Origin: an uncultured Phycisphaerales bacterium
Lineage (GTDB): Bacteria; Planctomycetota; Phycisphaerae; Sedimentisphaerales; Anaerobacaceae
Assembly (NCBI GenBank): GCA_937927975.1
Contig: CALEZT010000258.1
Coordinates: 11,657 to 75,656 of the forward strand
Direction of reading: 5' to 3'
DNA length: 64,000 bases
Shown here in pieces: positions 34,159-42,381 of the stretch. The notes beneath the pieces were generated by a model, which saw only the letters and a program-made list of their open reading frames with translations, searched no databases and was not told the origin of the DNA. How positions within the stretch are numbered: the stretch's first letter is position 1; each line of letters starts with the position of its first letter. A program made the translations under genes and the position numbers.

Positions 34159-35466
34159 ATGATACGGATTCGGAATGATTCGTGCGCGGCGAGGATTTGT
34201 CGTCCTGAGGCGCAGCCGAAGGACCTGGGCACAGGACGAGAGGTTTCTCTCGATCGCAAGCCAGATTCCTTCGCTCCGCTCAGGACAAGCTCTTCACTTC
34301 GCTCCGCTGCGTTCAGAGCCTGCCCTGAGCAACGCGAAGGGATGACAAGACCCGCGCACGAATTGACCCGAATCCGTATGAGATGTGTCGGCAAGACAGT
34401 CGCGATTGTGGCTCTGATCCTCTTCGCCAATCGAGCCCTTTGTGGCGGCGCATCCGAGCCTGGCGCAGCGGGCAAGGTCGTGCCTCGCGAAGTCATGGAG
34501 CGGATCTACGAGCAGGTGAAGACCCCCTACAAGTACGGCGTGATCCTCACCGGCGAGAACGGGGCGAACGTCGATTGCCCCAGCGTCTTTCGGCACAGGG
34601 ACCGCTGGTACATGCTGTACAACCTGTTCGCCGGCAAGGGTTATGAGACCTTGCTGGCCGAGAGCGAAGACCTGCTTCACTGGAAGCCTTTGGGCAAGAT
34701 CCTGCCGTTCCGAGATGGAGCCTGGGACGCCAGCCAGGCCGCGGGCTTCATCGCTTTGCAGGACCACCGATGGGGCGGCGCCTACGGACTGGGCACGTAC
34801 GACGGGAAATACTGGCTGTCGTATGTCGGCGGGGCCCTGGCGGGCTACGAGACCGACCCGCTGGCGATCGGCATGGCCTGGACGGACGATCCGACGCGAC
34901 CCGACCCGTGGAATCGCCTGGATGAGCCCGTCCTGTCCAGGGATCAGGCGGACGCGCGCCGGTTCGAGAGCGTGACGCTCTACAAGAGCAACATCATTCA
35001 CGACGAGGCTCGGACGCTGGGCTATCCCTTCGTGATGTTCTACAACGGCAAGGGACCCGACCGCGAGTGCATCGGCATGGCGGTCTCGAAGGACATGCGT
35101 CGCTGGGAGCGTTTCGGCCAGGGACCTGTCATCGACAACGGCAGGGGCATCTCCGGCGACCCGCAGATCGTGCGGATGGGTCCTGTGTGGGTGATGCACT
35201 ATTTCGGCGCCTTCTGGAAGCCCAAGGCGTTCGATACGTTCGCCTGTTCCTATGATCTGGCCCACTGGACTCAATGGGACGGGCCGCACTTGATTGAGCC
35301 CTCCGAGCCCTGGGACCAGACCTACGCCCACAAGCCCTGGGTGATCAAGCATCAGGACGTGGTGTACCATTTCTATTGTGCGGTGGGCGACCGAGGCCGG
35401 GTCATCGCTGTGGCGACTTCGAACCCCCTGGACGGTCGGGATGGACGGATCGGCCTATCGGATTGA
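34159..35466 (+). CDS. GH43/GH130-like five-bladed propeller protein, start region altered by a repeat element
   Basis: 436 residues from the ATG at 34159, the only start with a good ribosome site (GGAGGGCGG). The signal peptide (MRCVGKTVAIVALILFANRALCG) only begins at the in-frame ATG at 34378, which has no such site. The intervening 73 codons are an inserted palindromic element (34162-34376). The mature part looks like a five-bladed beta-propeller glycosidase: NVDCPSVFRHRDRWYMLY, DGAWDASQAAGFI, VMFYNGKG, GDPQIVRMGPVWVMHY, HKPWVIKHQDVVYHFY. It may be an arabinan- or mannoside-acting enzyme; catalytic residues were not assigned with confidence. Its last 12 bases overlap the convergent response-regulator gene. 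Confidence 0.75.
   Translation: MIRIRNDSCAARICRPEAQPKDLGTGREVSLDRKPDSFAPLRTSSSLRSAAFRACPEQREGMTRPAHELTRIRMRCVGKTVAIVALILFANRALCGGASEPGAAGKVVPREVMERIYEQVKTPYKYGVILTGENGANVDCPSVFRHRDRWYMLYNLFAGKGYETLLAESEDLLHWKPLGKILPFRDGAWDASQAAGFIALQDHRWGGAYGLGTYDGKYWLSYVGGALAGYETDPLAIGMAWTDDPTRPDPWNRLDEPVLSRDQADARRFESVTLYKSNIIHDEARTLGYPFVMFYNGKGPDRECIGMAVSKDMRRWERFGQGPVIDNGRGISGDPQIVRMGPVWVMHYFGAFWKPKAFDTFACSYDLAHWTQWDGPHLIEPSEPWDQTYAHKPWVIKHQDVVYHFYCAVGDRGRVIAVATSNPLDGRDGRIGLSD
34162..34376. repeat. Palindromic insertion element at a start codon
   Basis: The ends are inverted repeats: ACGGATTCGG and ATTCGTGCGCGG on the left reappear reversed at about 34350-34376. The flanks share the direct repeat TATG (34158-34161 and 34377-34380). 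The interior holds shorter inverted pieces of the type CTTCGCTCCGCTCAGGAC and GTCCTGAGGCGCAGCCGAAGGAC, a style seen as dispersed repeats in many bacterial genomes. It reads through in frame as SLRSAAFRACPEQREG. Confidence 0.7.
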
Positions 35467-35874
35467 GTCGAGCAGATGCTCCCGCGGTTTTTTCGACTCG
35501 TTGATGTGCCGAGCGGGGCCCTCGCCGAAGCGGATTTCGTGCAGCAGGTCCTCCATTTCGCAGTCCTTGAGCAGGCAGGCGCAGGCGCCTGCTTCGAGCA
35601 TCCTGGCGGCATAGGCCATCGAGTCGTGCATGGACAATCCGATGACCCGGGTTTTGGGACGTTCCCGCATGATTCGGCGTGTGGCCTCGATGCCGTCCAT
35701 CTTCGGCATCACGATGTCCATGAGCACAAGGTCTGGAGCCAATTGCGCGGCCAGTTGGACTGCCTGTTCGCCGTCCGAGGCCTCGCCGACCACCTCCAGG
35801 TACGCCTCACCCTGCAACACCTCGGTCAGGCTCCGCCGCACGGCGGCGTGATCGTCCACAACCAAAACACGCAT
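35455..35874 (-). CDS. Receiver-only response regulator
   Basis: 139 residues from the ATG at 35874 (AGAGGTGA six bases upstream; a GTG at 35883 is an alternative). A CheY-like receiver: acidic pair in VVDDH (Asp7, Asp8), phosphoacceptor Asp53 in LVLMDIVMPKMDG, conserved Ser in GLSMHD, Lys103 in LLKD. The sequence resembles NarL/LuxR-type receivers, but no helix-turn-helix output domain follows; the protein ends about 20 residues after the receiver. It may signal by protein contact or be a truncated regulator. No histidine kinase is nearby. Its 3' end overlaps the convergent propeller gene by 12 bp. Confidence 0.85.
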   Translation of the reverse strand: MRVLVVDDHAAVRRSLTEVLQGEAYLEVVGEASDGEQAVQLAAQLAPDLVLMDIVMPKMDGIEATRRIMRERPKTRVIGLSMHDSMAYAARMLEAGACACLLKDCEMEDLLHEIRFGEGPARHINESKKPREHLLDSIR

Positions 35875-36147
35875 CCGGATCACCTCTGTGCTTTCGACAT
35901 GCCTTTGTGAGCATCTGCTGTCGCGCCGCTCGGTCCTCCAACGAGGAGTCTTTGAACGGCCTATCCAAGTTCGATTTCTCTATCTTCGTCCCGTTCGACA
36001 GAGAGCTCATTGCGGAATTTCCCTAATCTTCAGGAGCATCAACGCCCTGGCCGACAGGTTGCGTTCTGTGGTGCGACAAAGAGGGCTTCTCGACAGGTAC
36101 GGCGGAAAAGTAAGGTGCATGAAAACGCCACTTCGCGTATAGATGTT

Positions 36148-36177
36148 TTGGCGGACATCTTGGCGGTGTGGTATCAT
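36148..36177 (+). promoter_or_regulatory. Candidate promoter for the MocA-family oxidoreductase
   Basis: TTGGCG, an 18-base spacer and TATCAT, about 85 bases before the ATG at 36263. The rest of the spacer 35875-36262 shows no gene. Confidence 0.4.
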
Positions 36178-36262
36178 AAGGAGGGTTGTCACGACGTCGC
36201 GGGGGCGTGCGGGAACGTCCGACTCGCCTGCGACGGTGGCGCCGTTCGATGAGAGGGCACAC

Positions 36263-37681
36263 ATGAGCACGCAGGGTTCGAAAGCCACGCGAAGACAGTT
36301 TCTCAGTTCCGTCGCGAGCGCGGCGGCGGCGTTTACGATCGTGCCGCGATCCGTGCTGGGCGGGCCGAAGTTCGTCGCGCCGAGCGAGAAGGTGTACATC
36401 GCGATCGTCGGTTGCGGCGGGCAGGGCCGGACCAACGCCTACGGTTTGTTCGGCGAGAACGACGCCCAGATCGTCGCCATCGCCGACCCGATGGACCATG
36501 CGGATTACAGTCCGTACTACTATGGCGGCGTCGCGGGCCGGTTGCCGGTCAAGGCCGAGGTCGAGCAGCGGTACTCGCAGGACAATCCGCAGTTCCAGTG
36601 CAAGGCCTACGTCGATTTCCGCGAGATGCTGGACAAGGAGAAGAACATCGACGCGGTGCTGTGCGCGACGCCGGACCATTGGCACGCGTTCGTCTCGCTG
36701 GCGGCGATCCGTCGCGGCAAGCACGTGTACTGCGAGAAGCCGTTGACGCACAGCGTCGCCGAGGCAAGGGCCGTGGCCAAGGCTGCCGCCGAGGCGGGCG
36801 TCGCGACCCAGATGGGCAACCAGGGCCGCAGCGACGAAGGCAACCGGATCACGTGCGAGCTGATCTGGGACGGCGCGATCGGCGAGGTCCGCGAGGTGCA
36901 CGCCTGGAGCAGCACCGGCGGCTGGGCCGACGGTCGCGGCCGACCGACGGATCGGCCTGCTGTCCCGCAAGGACTCGACTGGCAACGGTGGCTCGGGCCC
37001 AAAGCGGATCGGCCTTATCATCCGGCGTACGTTCCCTACAACTGGCGGGGCTGGTGGGAATTCGGCACCGGCGCCGTCGGCGATATGTCGGTCCACAACC
37101 TGGACCCTGCATTCGCGGCCCTGAAGCTGGGTCATCCGATCAGCGTCGAGGCGATCAAGACCGCTTTCGTCGATTCCGAGGTCATCGGAGGCGACAACCA
37201 CGTGGTCTGGGAGTTCGGGCCGGAAGAAGGCCGTGGCCCCGTCACGGTCCATTGGTATGACGGCGCCCTGGAGCCGCCGCGACCGGCTGAACTGGAGCCG
37301 GGCCGCACCCTGGGCGAGGGCAGCAACGGAGTCCTGATCGTCGGCAGCAAGGGCACCATCATGGGCGGTGGCTGGAGCAAGTCGCCCCGCATCATCCCGG
37401 AATCCAAGATGAAGGCCTACGGCCGGCCCCCGCGGAAGCTGCCCCGCAGTCCGGGCCATCACCGCGACTGGCTCAACGCCTGCAAAGGCGGCCCGAAGGC
37501 GTGCAGCGATTTCAGCTACAGCGCCCGCCTGACGGAATTCGTCCTCCTGGGCGACGTCGCGATCCGCGCGGGCAAGAAGATCCTCTGGGACGGCCCGAAC
37601 ATGAAGGTCACCAATGTCCCCGAGGCCCAGAAGTTCGTGGAGGAATCGTACCGACCCGGCTTCGACCTGGCGACGATCTGA
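36263..37681 (+). CDS. Gfo/Idh/MocA family oxidoreductase with Tat signal
   Basis: 472 residues from the ATG at 36263 (GAGAGGG upstream); longer in-frame starts lack a site and would bury the signal. N-terminal Tat motif TRRQFLSS followed by an alanine-rich segment. Rossmann fold with IAIVGCGGQGRTNAYG, a YCEKPLTH motif at the usual place (about residue 158), and a C-terminal substrate domain with WWEFGTGAVGDMSVHNLD. Planctomycetes carry many Tat-exported members; they oxidise or epimerise sugars or polyols with NAD(P), but the substrate cannot be told. A strong terminator follows, so the gene stands alone. Confidence 0.9.
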   Translation: MSTQGSKATRRQFLSSVASAAAAFTIVPRSVLGGPKFVAPSEKVYIAIVGCGGQGRTNAYGLFGENDAQIVAIADPMDHADYSPYYYGGVAGRLPVKAEVEQRYSQDNPQFQCKAYVDFREMLDKEKNIDAVLCATPDHWHAFVSLAAIRRGKHVYCEKPLTHSVAEARAVAKAAAEAGVATQMGNQGRSDEGNRITCELIWDGAIGEVREVHAWSSTGGWADGRGRPTDRPAVPQGLDWQRWLGPKADRPYHPAYVPYNWRGWWEFGTGAVGDMSVHNLDPAFAALKLGHPISVEAIKTAFVDSEVIGGDNHVVWEFGPEEGRGPVTVHWYDGALEPPRPAELEPGRTLGEGSNGVLIVGSKGTIMGGGWSKSPRIIPESKMKAYGRPPRKLPRSPGHHRDWLNACKGGPKACSDFSYSARLTEFVLLGDVAIRAGKKILWDGPNMKVTNVPEAQKFVEESYRPGFDLATI

Positions 37682-37706
37682 TCCGCTTGGATTGAAGTCT
37701 TCTTAT

Positions 37707-37750
37707 GGCCCAGGCCCGGCGCGCCACATGCGACGCAATGGGCCTGGGCC
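37707..37750 (+). terminator. Terminator after the MocA-family gene
   Basis: A perfect 11-bp stem (GGCCCAGGCCC / GGGCCTGGGCC) with a 22-base loop, followed by TTTCTCTTT. Confidence 0.75.
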
Positions 37751-37890
37751 TTTCTCTTTCCATCGAGCGTGGATTTTCGTGTTCGTAGTGTGACCGTGAG
37801 GGCATATCTTCAATTCGTCATATGTTCCCGAGCACACTGAAGATAACGCCTTGCGGCGTCACGACGAACAGGGTTCTCGCATTTTTCCTC

Positions 37891-37919
37891 TTGACGCGCG
37901 GAGGTCCCCGCGATAAGAA
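37891..37919 (+). promoter_or_regulatory. Promoter of the riboswitch-metE transcript
   Basis: TTGACG, a 17-base spacer and TAAGAA. Transcription would begin about 37926, just before the riboswitch core. Confidence 0.55.
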
Positions 37920-37929
37920 GATTCTCGCT

Positions 37930-38112
37930 GTCGGTTTGCTCTATCGAGAGCATCGAAAGAGGGAATCCGGTGTGAATCCGGAGCTGCCCCGCAGCGGTGA
38001 GCAGGAACGAAAGCCGTCATGAAGCACTGTCCCGGCGTATCGGGATGGGAAGCGACGGCCGGTAGGAGCCGAGGCCAGGAGCCTCTCGCCTGCGAGTCCG
38101 AAGACCTGCCGA
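37930..38112 (+). promoter_or_regulatory. Cobalamin riboswitch
   Basis: The conserved core is readable in order: GGGAATCCGGTGTGAATCCGG, GCTGCCCCGCAGCGGTGAGCA, a central GCACTG...GGGAAG block, GTAGGAGCCGAGGCCAGGA and the 3' box GAGTCCGAAGACCTGCC. It lies upstream of metE, where B12 binding is expected to switch off the B12-independent methionine synthase. Between the riboswitch and metE (38113-38321) there are possible hairpins, for example GGAAGGG pairing with CCCTTCC at about 38175-38206, but I cannot tell whether control is transcriptional or translational. Confidence 0.92.
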
Positions 38113-38321
38113 CGGTCCGTTGTGGAAACGGTCTGGATCCGGTTGCTTTCGCGGGAAAGCTGCGATCGGCGTGTTTTCGGAAGGGCGCGGGCATTCCTCC
38201 CTTCCCGCCGGTTCTCCTTTCGCTGCTGCAATCCCATCCATGACCACAGAACGGGCGAGGTCTCTCGCCAGTATAGGTTCAATCGTTTCGTTTTTTGAGT
38301 GGCGTCATTGGAGGATAGAAC

Positions 38322-40616
38322 ATGACCGTCAGGACAGCCAACCTCGGATTTCCGCGGATGGGGACGCATCGCCAGTTGAAGAAGGCCCTGGAGTCGTACT
38401 GGTCGGGCGAGTTGACCGCCAAGGCCCTGAACGACGCCGCCCGCGCGATCCGCAGGCAGAATTGGGAATTCCAGCGGGATCTGGGCGTGGACATCATCCC
38501 GAGCAACGACTTCTCGCTCTACGACCATGTCCTCGATACCGCGGTCATGCTTGGGGCGGTGCCCGCTCGGTTTGGCCATGCCGGCGATCTGGTGAGCCTG
38601 GACACCTACTTCGCCATGGCCCGCGGCGCCAAGACCGCCACGGCCATGGAGATGACCAAGTGGTTCGATACGAACTATCACTACATCGTCCCGGAACTGG
38701 AGGCCGACCAGCAGTTCAGTCTGGGCTCGACAAAGGTCGTCGATGAGTTCGTCGAAGCCAGGGCCCTGGGCATCGCGACCCGTCCCGTGCTGCTGGGACC
38801 GGTGTCGTTCCTGCTGCTGGGCAAGGCCCAGACCTTTGGCCTGGAACCGCTGTCGCTGCTGGACCGGGTTCTCCCTGTCTATGCGTCGGTTCTGGAGCGT
38901 CTGGTGACCGCGGGCGCGACGTCGATCCAGATCGATGAGCCGGTCCTGGCTCTGGACCTGAGCCAGGCGGCGGCCCAGGCCTTCGAGCAGGCGTATAGCG
39001 CCCTTGCCCGAGCGGCCGGCGGGATGTCGATCTGCCTGGCGACGTACTTCGGCTCTTTGGGGGAGAATCTCGATCTGGCCCTGCGGCTGCCTGTCGCGTG
39101 CGTCCACCTCGATCTGGTGAGGGGACCCGAGCAGTTGAAGGACGCGCTGGCCCGGGTACCTGCCGACAAGTCGCTGTCCCTGGGCGTCGTGAATGGGCGG
39201 AACATCTGGAGGAGCAAGTTCTCCGACGTCCTGCCACAACTGGAGGAGGCGGTGCGGGTTCTGGGACCCGAGCGAGTCGTTCTGGCGCCTTCGTGCTCTC
39301 TTCTGCACTGTCCGGTGGACTTGAAGCCCGAGACGGACCTGCCCCAAGAGGTCCGCGAGCGGTTGGCTTTCGCGATGCAGAAGCTGGAGGAGCTGTCGGT
39401 TCTGAAAAGGGCCCTGAACTCCAATCGGGACGCTGTCGCCACGGCCCTCGCGGAGAACCAGGCTCTGTTCGAGCGGATCGCGAAGTCGCGGACCATTCAC
39501 AACCCGCGAGTGCAGGCCCGCATGAAGGGCCTCTCGCAGGAGATGTTCGCTCGCGAGAGTCCCTTTGCCCGCCGGTTGCCGCAGCAGCAGGAGAACCTGA
39601 ACCTGCCTCCGCTGCCGACGACGACCATCGGATCGTTTCCGCAGACGCCGGAGATCCGGCAGGCCCGCTCGGCGTTCAAGCAGGGGACGATCGATCACAG
39701 GCAGTACGACGCCCAGATGGGCCTGCAAATCAAACAGGCGATCCAGATCCAGGAGCAGGTGGGCCTGGACGTGCTCGTCCACGGCGAGCCGGAACGCAAC
39801 GACATGGTCGAGTACTTCGGCGAGATGCTGGACGGTTTTGCCTTCACCCGAAACGGGTGGGTCCAGAGTTATGGCTCCCGCTGCGTCAAGCCGCCGATCA
39901 TTTTCGGCGACGTCAGCCGGCCCAGCCCGATGACGGTTCGCTGGATTCAGTACGCCCAGTCGGTCACGAGCAAACCCGTCAAGGGCATGCTGACCGGGCC
40001 GATCACCATTCTGGAGTGGTCGTTCGTTCGCGAGGATTGTCCCCGGCGGGACACCGCGTTTCAGATCGCTTTGGCCATTCGCGACGAGGTCGCGGATCTG
40101 GAGGCCGCAGGCGTGAAGGCCATTCAGATCGACGAGCCCGCGCTGCGCGAGGGACTGCCTTTGCGAAGGAGCGACTGGCGAGAATACCTGGAGTGGGCGG
40201 TCGATGCGTTTCGACTGGCCACCAGCGGCGTCTCGGACGCCACGCAGATCCACACGCACATGTGCTACGGCGACTTCAACGACATCATCGAGGCGATCGC
40301 GGCGTTGGACGCGGACGTGATCTCGATCGAGGCGGCGCGGTCCGGCGTGGAACTGCTCGGGGCCTTCCGCGAGTTCAAGTACCCCAACCAGATCGGGCCC
40401 GGCGTGTACGACATCCACAGCCCGCGCGTGCCGTCGGTCGAGGAGATGGAGGAGGCCATCGCAGGGCAGATGACGGTCCTGGACGCCTCGCAACTGTGGG
40501 TGAACCCGGACTGCGGCCTCAAGACCCGGCGCTGGGAAGAGGTCAAGCCGGCTTTGGCGAACATGGTGACCGCGGCGAAGAAGCTCCGTGAGCGGGTCGC
40601 GCAGCGGAAAGGATGA
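38322..40616 (+). CDS. metE: Cobalamin-independent methionine synthase
   Basis: 764 residues, close to the family norm, behind GGAGGAT. It transfers the methyl group of 5-methyltetrahydropteroyl-polyglutamate to homocysteine in the cytoplasm. The N-terminal half starts NLGFPRMGTHRQLKKALE; the C-terminal half starts LPTTTIGSFPQT. The zinc/homocysteine ligands are in place: His646 and Cys648 in HTHMCYGDF, Glu670 in ISIEAARS and Cys731 in NPDCGLKTR, each shifted by five from E. coli MetE. Its stop overlaps the start of the corrinoid adenosyltransferase gene by four bases, so both share the riboswitch. Confidence 0.96.
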   Translation: MTVRTANLGFPRMGTHRQLKKALESYWSGELTAKALNDAARAIRRQNWEFQRDLGVDIIPSNDFSLYDHVLDTAVMLGAVPARFGHAGDLVSLDTYFAMARGAKTATAMEMTKWFDTNYHYIVPELEADQQFSLGSTKVVDEFVEARALGIATRPVLLGPVSFLLLGKAQTFGLEPLSLLDRVLPVYASVLERLVTAGATSIQIDEPVLALDLSQAAAQAFEQAYSALARAAGGMSICLATYFGSLGENLDLALRLPVACVHLDLVRGPEQLKDALARVPADKSLSLGVVNGRNIWRSKFSDVLPQLEEAVRVLGPERVVLAPSCSLLHCPVDLKPETDLPQEVRERLAFAMQKLEELSVLKRALNSNRDAVATALAENQALFERIAKSRTIHNPRVQARMKGLSQEMFARESPFARRLPQQQENLNLPPLPTTTIGSFPQTPEIRQARSAFKQGTIDHRQYDAQMGLQIKQAIQIQEQVGLDVLVHGEPERNDMVEYFGEMLDGFAFTRNGWVQSYGSRCVKPPIIFGDVSRPSPMTVRWIQYAQSVTSKPVKGMLTGPITILEWSFVREDCPRRDTAFQIALAIRDEVADLEAAGVKAIQIDEPALREGLPLRRSDWREYLEWAVDAFRLATSGVSDATQIHTHMCYGDFNDIIEAIAALDADVISIEAARSGVELLGAFREFKYPNQIGPGVYDIHSPRVPSVEEMEEAIAGQMTVLDASQLWVNPDCGLKTRRWEEVKPALANMVTAAKKLRERVAQRKG

Positions 40617-41188
40617 CGAGCAGGATGGCGACAGAGACACAGCCGACCCCGAGGGTTGGACGGGATCGGCTCCAGAGAGGCTACGTCCACGTCTACACCG
40701 GCGACGGCAAGGGCAAGACCACCGCGGCCATCGGACTGGCGATTCGAGCCGCCGGTGCGGGGCTGTGCGTGTTCTTCGCCCAGTTCATCAAGGGTCTGGC
40801 CTACAGCGAGATCGAAGCTTTGGGCCGATTCGCCGATCGGATCACGGTCGAGCAGTTCGGCCGAGGTCGCTTCATCCGCGGCGAGCCCGACGCGGCGGAT
40901 GTCCAGGCGGCCGGCGATGGTCTGATGCGAATCACCGACGTCGTCCGCGGCGGTCAATACGACCTCGTGGTCCTCGACGAGGCCATCGTGGCCGTGCAGT
41001 GCAGGCTGTTTCCCGTCGAGCGGCTGCTGGAGTTGATCGACGGCAAGCCCGAGCATGTCGAGCTTGTTTTCACCGGCCGTTACGCCAGTGGCGCTCTCCT
41101 GGAGAAGGCCGATCTCGTCACGGAAATGCGGGAGGTCAAGCACTACTACCATTGCGGCGTCGAAAGCCGCCGGGGAATCGAAATGTGA
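40613..41188 (+). CDS. cobO: Corrinoid adenosyltransferase, CobA/CobO/BtuR family
   Basis: 191 residues. The P-loop is YTGDGKGKTTAAIG (about residues 28-41); later come VVLDEAIVAVQ (Walker B region) and ELVFTGRYASGALLEKADLVTEM, characteristic of this family. It transfers adenosyl from ATP to cob(I)alamin or cob(I)yrinate in the cytoplasm, for de novo synthesis or salvage. The start overlaps the metE stop (ATGA), indicating translational coupling; an ATG at 40625 is a less likely alternative. Being downstream of a B12 riboswitch fits feedback control of cobamide metabolism. No other cobalamin genes are in the window. Confidence 0.93.
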   Translation: MTSRMATETQPTPRVGRDRLQRGYVHVYTGDGKGKTTAAIGLAIRAAGAGLCVFFAQFIKGLAYSEIEALGRFADRITVEQFGRGRFIRGEPDAADVQAAGDGLMRITDVVRGGQYDLVVLDEAIVAVQCRLFPVERLLELIDGKPEHVELVFTGRYASGALLEKADLVTEMREVKHYYHCGVESRRGIEM

Positions 41189-41227
41189 TGAAACCTTTTC
41201 GTCTTTCGAGCGTCTGACTTCGTAGAG

Positions 41228-41251
41228 GGCGCGGGTTGGGGGGCCCGCGCC
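41228..41251 (+). terminator. Possible terminator after cobO
   Basis: A perfect 8-bp GC stem (GGCGCGGG / CCCGCGCC) with an 8-base loop and no T-run, 39 bp after the stop. Confidence 0.4.
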
Positions 41252-41282
41252 GACATTGCGAATCTGATCAAAGGAGCGGTTG

Positions 41283-42020
41283 ATGAACGGGAAGGCTCGA
41301 ACGGGATTGCTGGCGGATTGGCGCCGCGGCGGCGCACGGCTTGTCGGTCGGCGGCTCTGGCGCGACTGGCGGGCGACCATTCTGTTCATCGTGTTCGTTG
41401 TCGTGCCGATAAAATCGAGTCTGGCGGACTGGAATTGGGTCCCCACCGGCTCGATGAACCCGACGATCCTCGACGGCGACCTGATCTACGTGAACAAGAT
41501 CGCGTACGATCTGCGAATCCCGCTGACGATGCACCGCCTGGCCTGCTGGTCCGAGCCCGAGCGGGGGGATATCGTGGTCTGCCTGTCGCCCGACGACGGC
41601 GTCCGATTGGTCAAACGCGTGGTCGCCAAGCCCGGAGACACCGTCGAGATGCACCGCAATACGCTGTTCCTGAACGGCCGGCCGCTGGAGTACGACGAAA
41701 CCGACCACAACTACGCCCGGGAGATCCCCCAGAAACACGCCGCGGGCAGTCGATTCGCCATCGAAGAGCTTGGCCGCACGGCCCACCCGGTGATGAGCGT
41801 CCCCGGTGTCCAGGCGATGCGGGATTTCGGACCCGTGACCGTTCCCGAAGGGCAGTACTTCGTCCTGGGCGACAACCGCGACCTGAGCAAGGACTCCCGC
41901 TATTTCGGCCTGGTGCCGCGAGAGCTGATCCTCGGCCGGGCCCGAGGCGTGATCCTCTCCTTCGACATCACCGACAAGTACCAGCCCCGGATCGACCGGT
42001 TCTTCACCGGCCTGGAATGA
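41283..42020 (+). CDS. lepB: Signal peptidase I
   Basis: 245 residues from the ATG at 41283 (AAAGGAGCGG upstream; the preceding TTG is in frame but less likely). One transmembrane segment at about 31-43 (ATILFIVFVVVPI). The catalytic Ser57 is in VPTGSMNPTILDGD and Lys111 in RLVKRVVAKPGD; the late box is GDNRDLSKDSRYFGLVP. It cleaves signal peptides from Sec and Tat exported proteins at the outer face of the cytoplasmic membrane, fitting a genome with so many exported proteins. The next gene starts 73 bp downstream. Confidence 0.95.
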   Translation: MNGKARTGLLADWRRGGARLVGRRLWRDWRATILFIVFVVVPIKSSLADWNWVPTGSMNPTILDGDLIYVNKIAYDLRIPLTMHRLACWSEPERGDIVVCLSPDDGVRLVKRVVAKPGDTVEMHRNTLFLNGRPLEYDETDHNYAREIPQKHAAGSRFAIEELGRTAHPVMSVPGVQAMRDFGPVTVPEGQYFVLGDNRDLSKDSRYFGLVPRELILGRARGVILSFDITDKYQPRIDRFFTGLE

Positions 42021-42093
42021 CTTGCCCATTGCTCGGAATCTGATACCATACCGAGAGTCTCGATCATCGGCGACGATCAAAGGAGCTAACGGT

Positions 42094-42375
42094 ATGGCGG
42101 TGAAGGACGAGCTCGAACAGATCCCCGGCGTCGGCAAGTCGGTCGCACGAGACTTGCGCCAGATCGGCATCACATCCATCCGGCAGCTCAAAGGCCGCAG
42201 CCCCGAAAGACTCTACCGGCGGCTCTGCGATTTCCAGGCCTCGCCCGTCGACCGGTGCATGCTGTACGTCTTCCGCTGCGCGGTGTACTATGCCTCCACC
42301 AGCGACCCCGATCCGGAGTTGCTGAAATGGTGGAAGTGGAAGGATCACGAAGAACCTCGAAAAGGACGGAGGTGA
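42094..42375 (+). CDS. Cdd1-type helix-hairpin-helix protein ("pathogenicity locus" family)
   Basis: 93 residues from the ATG at 42094 behind AAAGGAG; an upstream in-frame extension to 42022 lacks a ribosome site. A helix-hairpin-helix motif is visible (LEQIPGVGKSVARDLRQIGI), followed by the family pattern SIRQLKGRSPERLYRRLCDF, then VDRCMLYVFRCAVYYA. This matches the small Cdd1 family, whose function is not established; the HhH suggests DNA contact. It is six bases before the aldo/keto reductase gene. Confidence 0.8.
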   Translation: MAVKDELEQIPGVGKSVARDLRQIGITSIRQLKGRSPERLYRRLCDFQASPVDRCMLYVFRCAVYYASTSDPDPELLKWWKWKDHEEPRKGRR

Positions 42376-42381
42376 CGCAAA

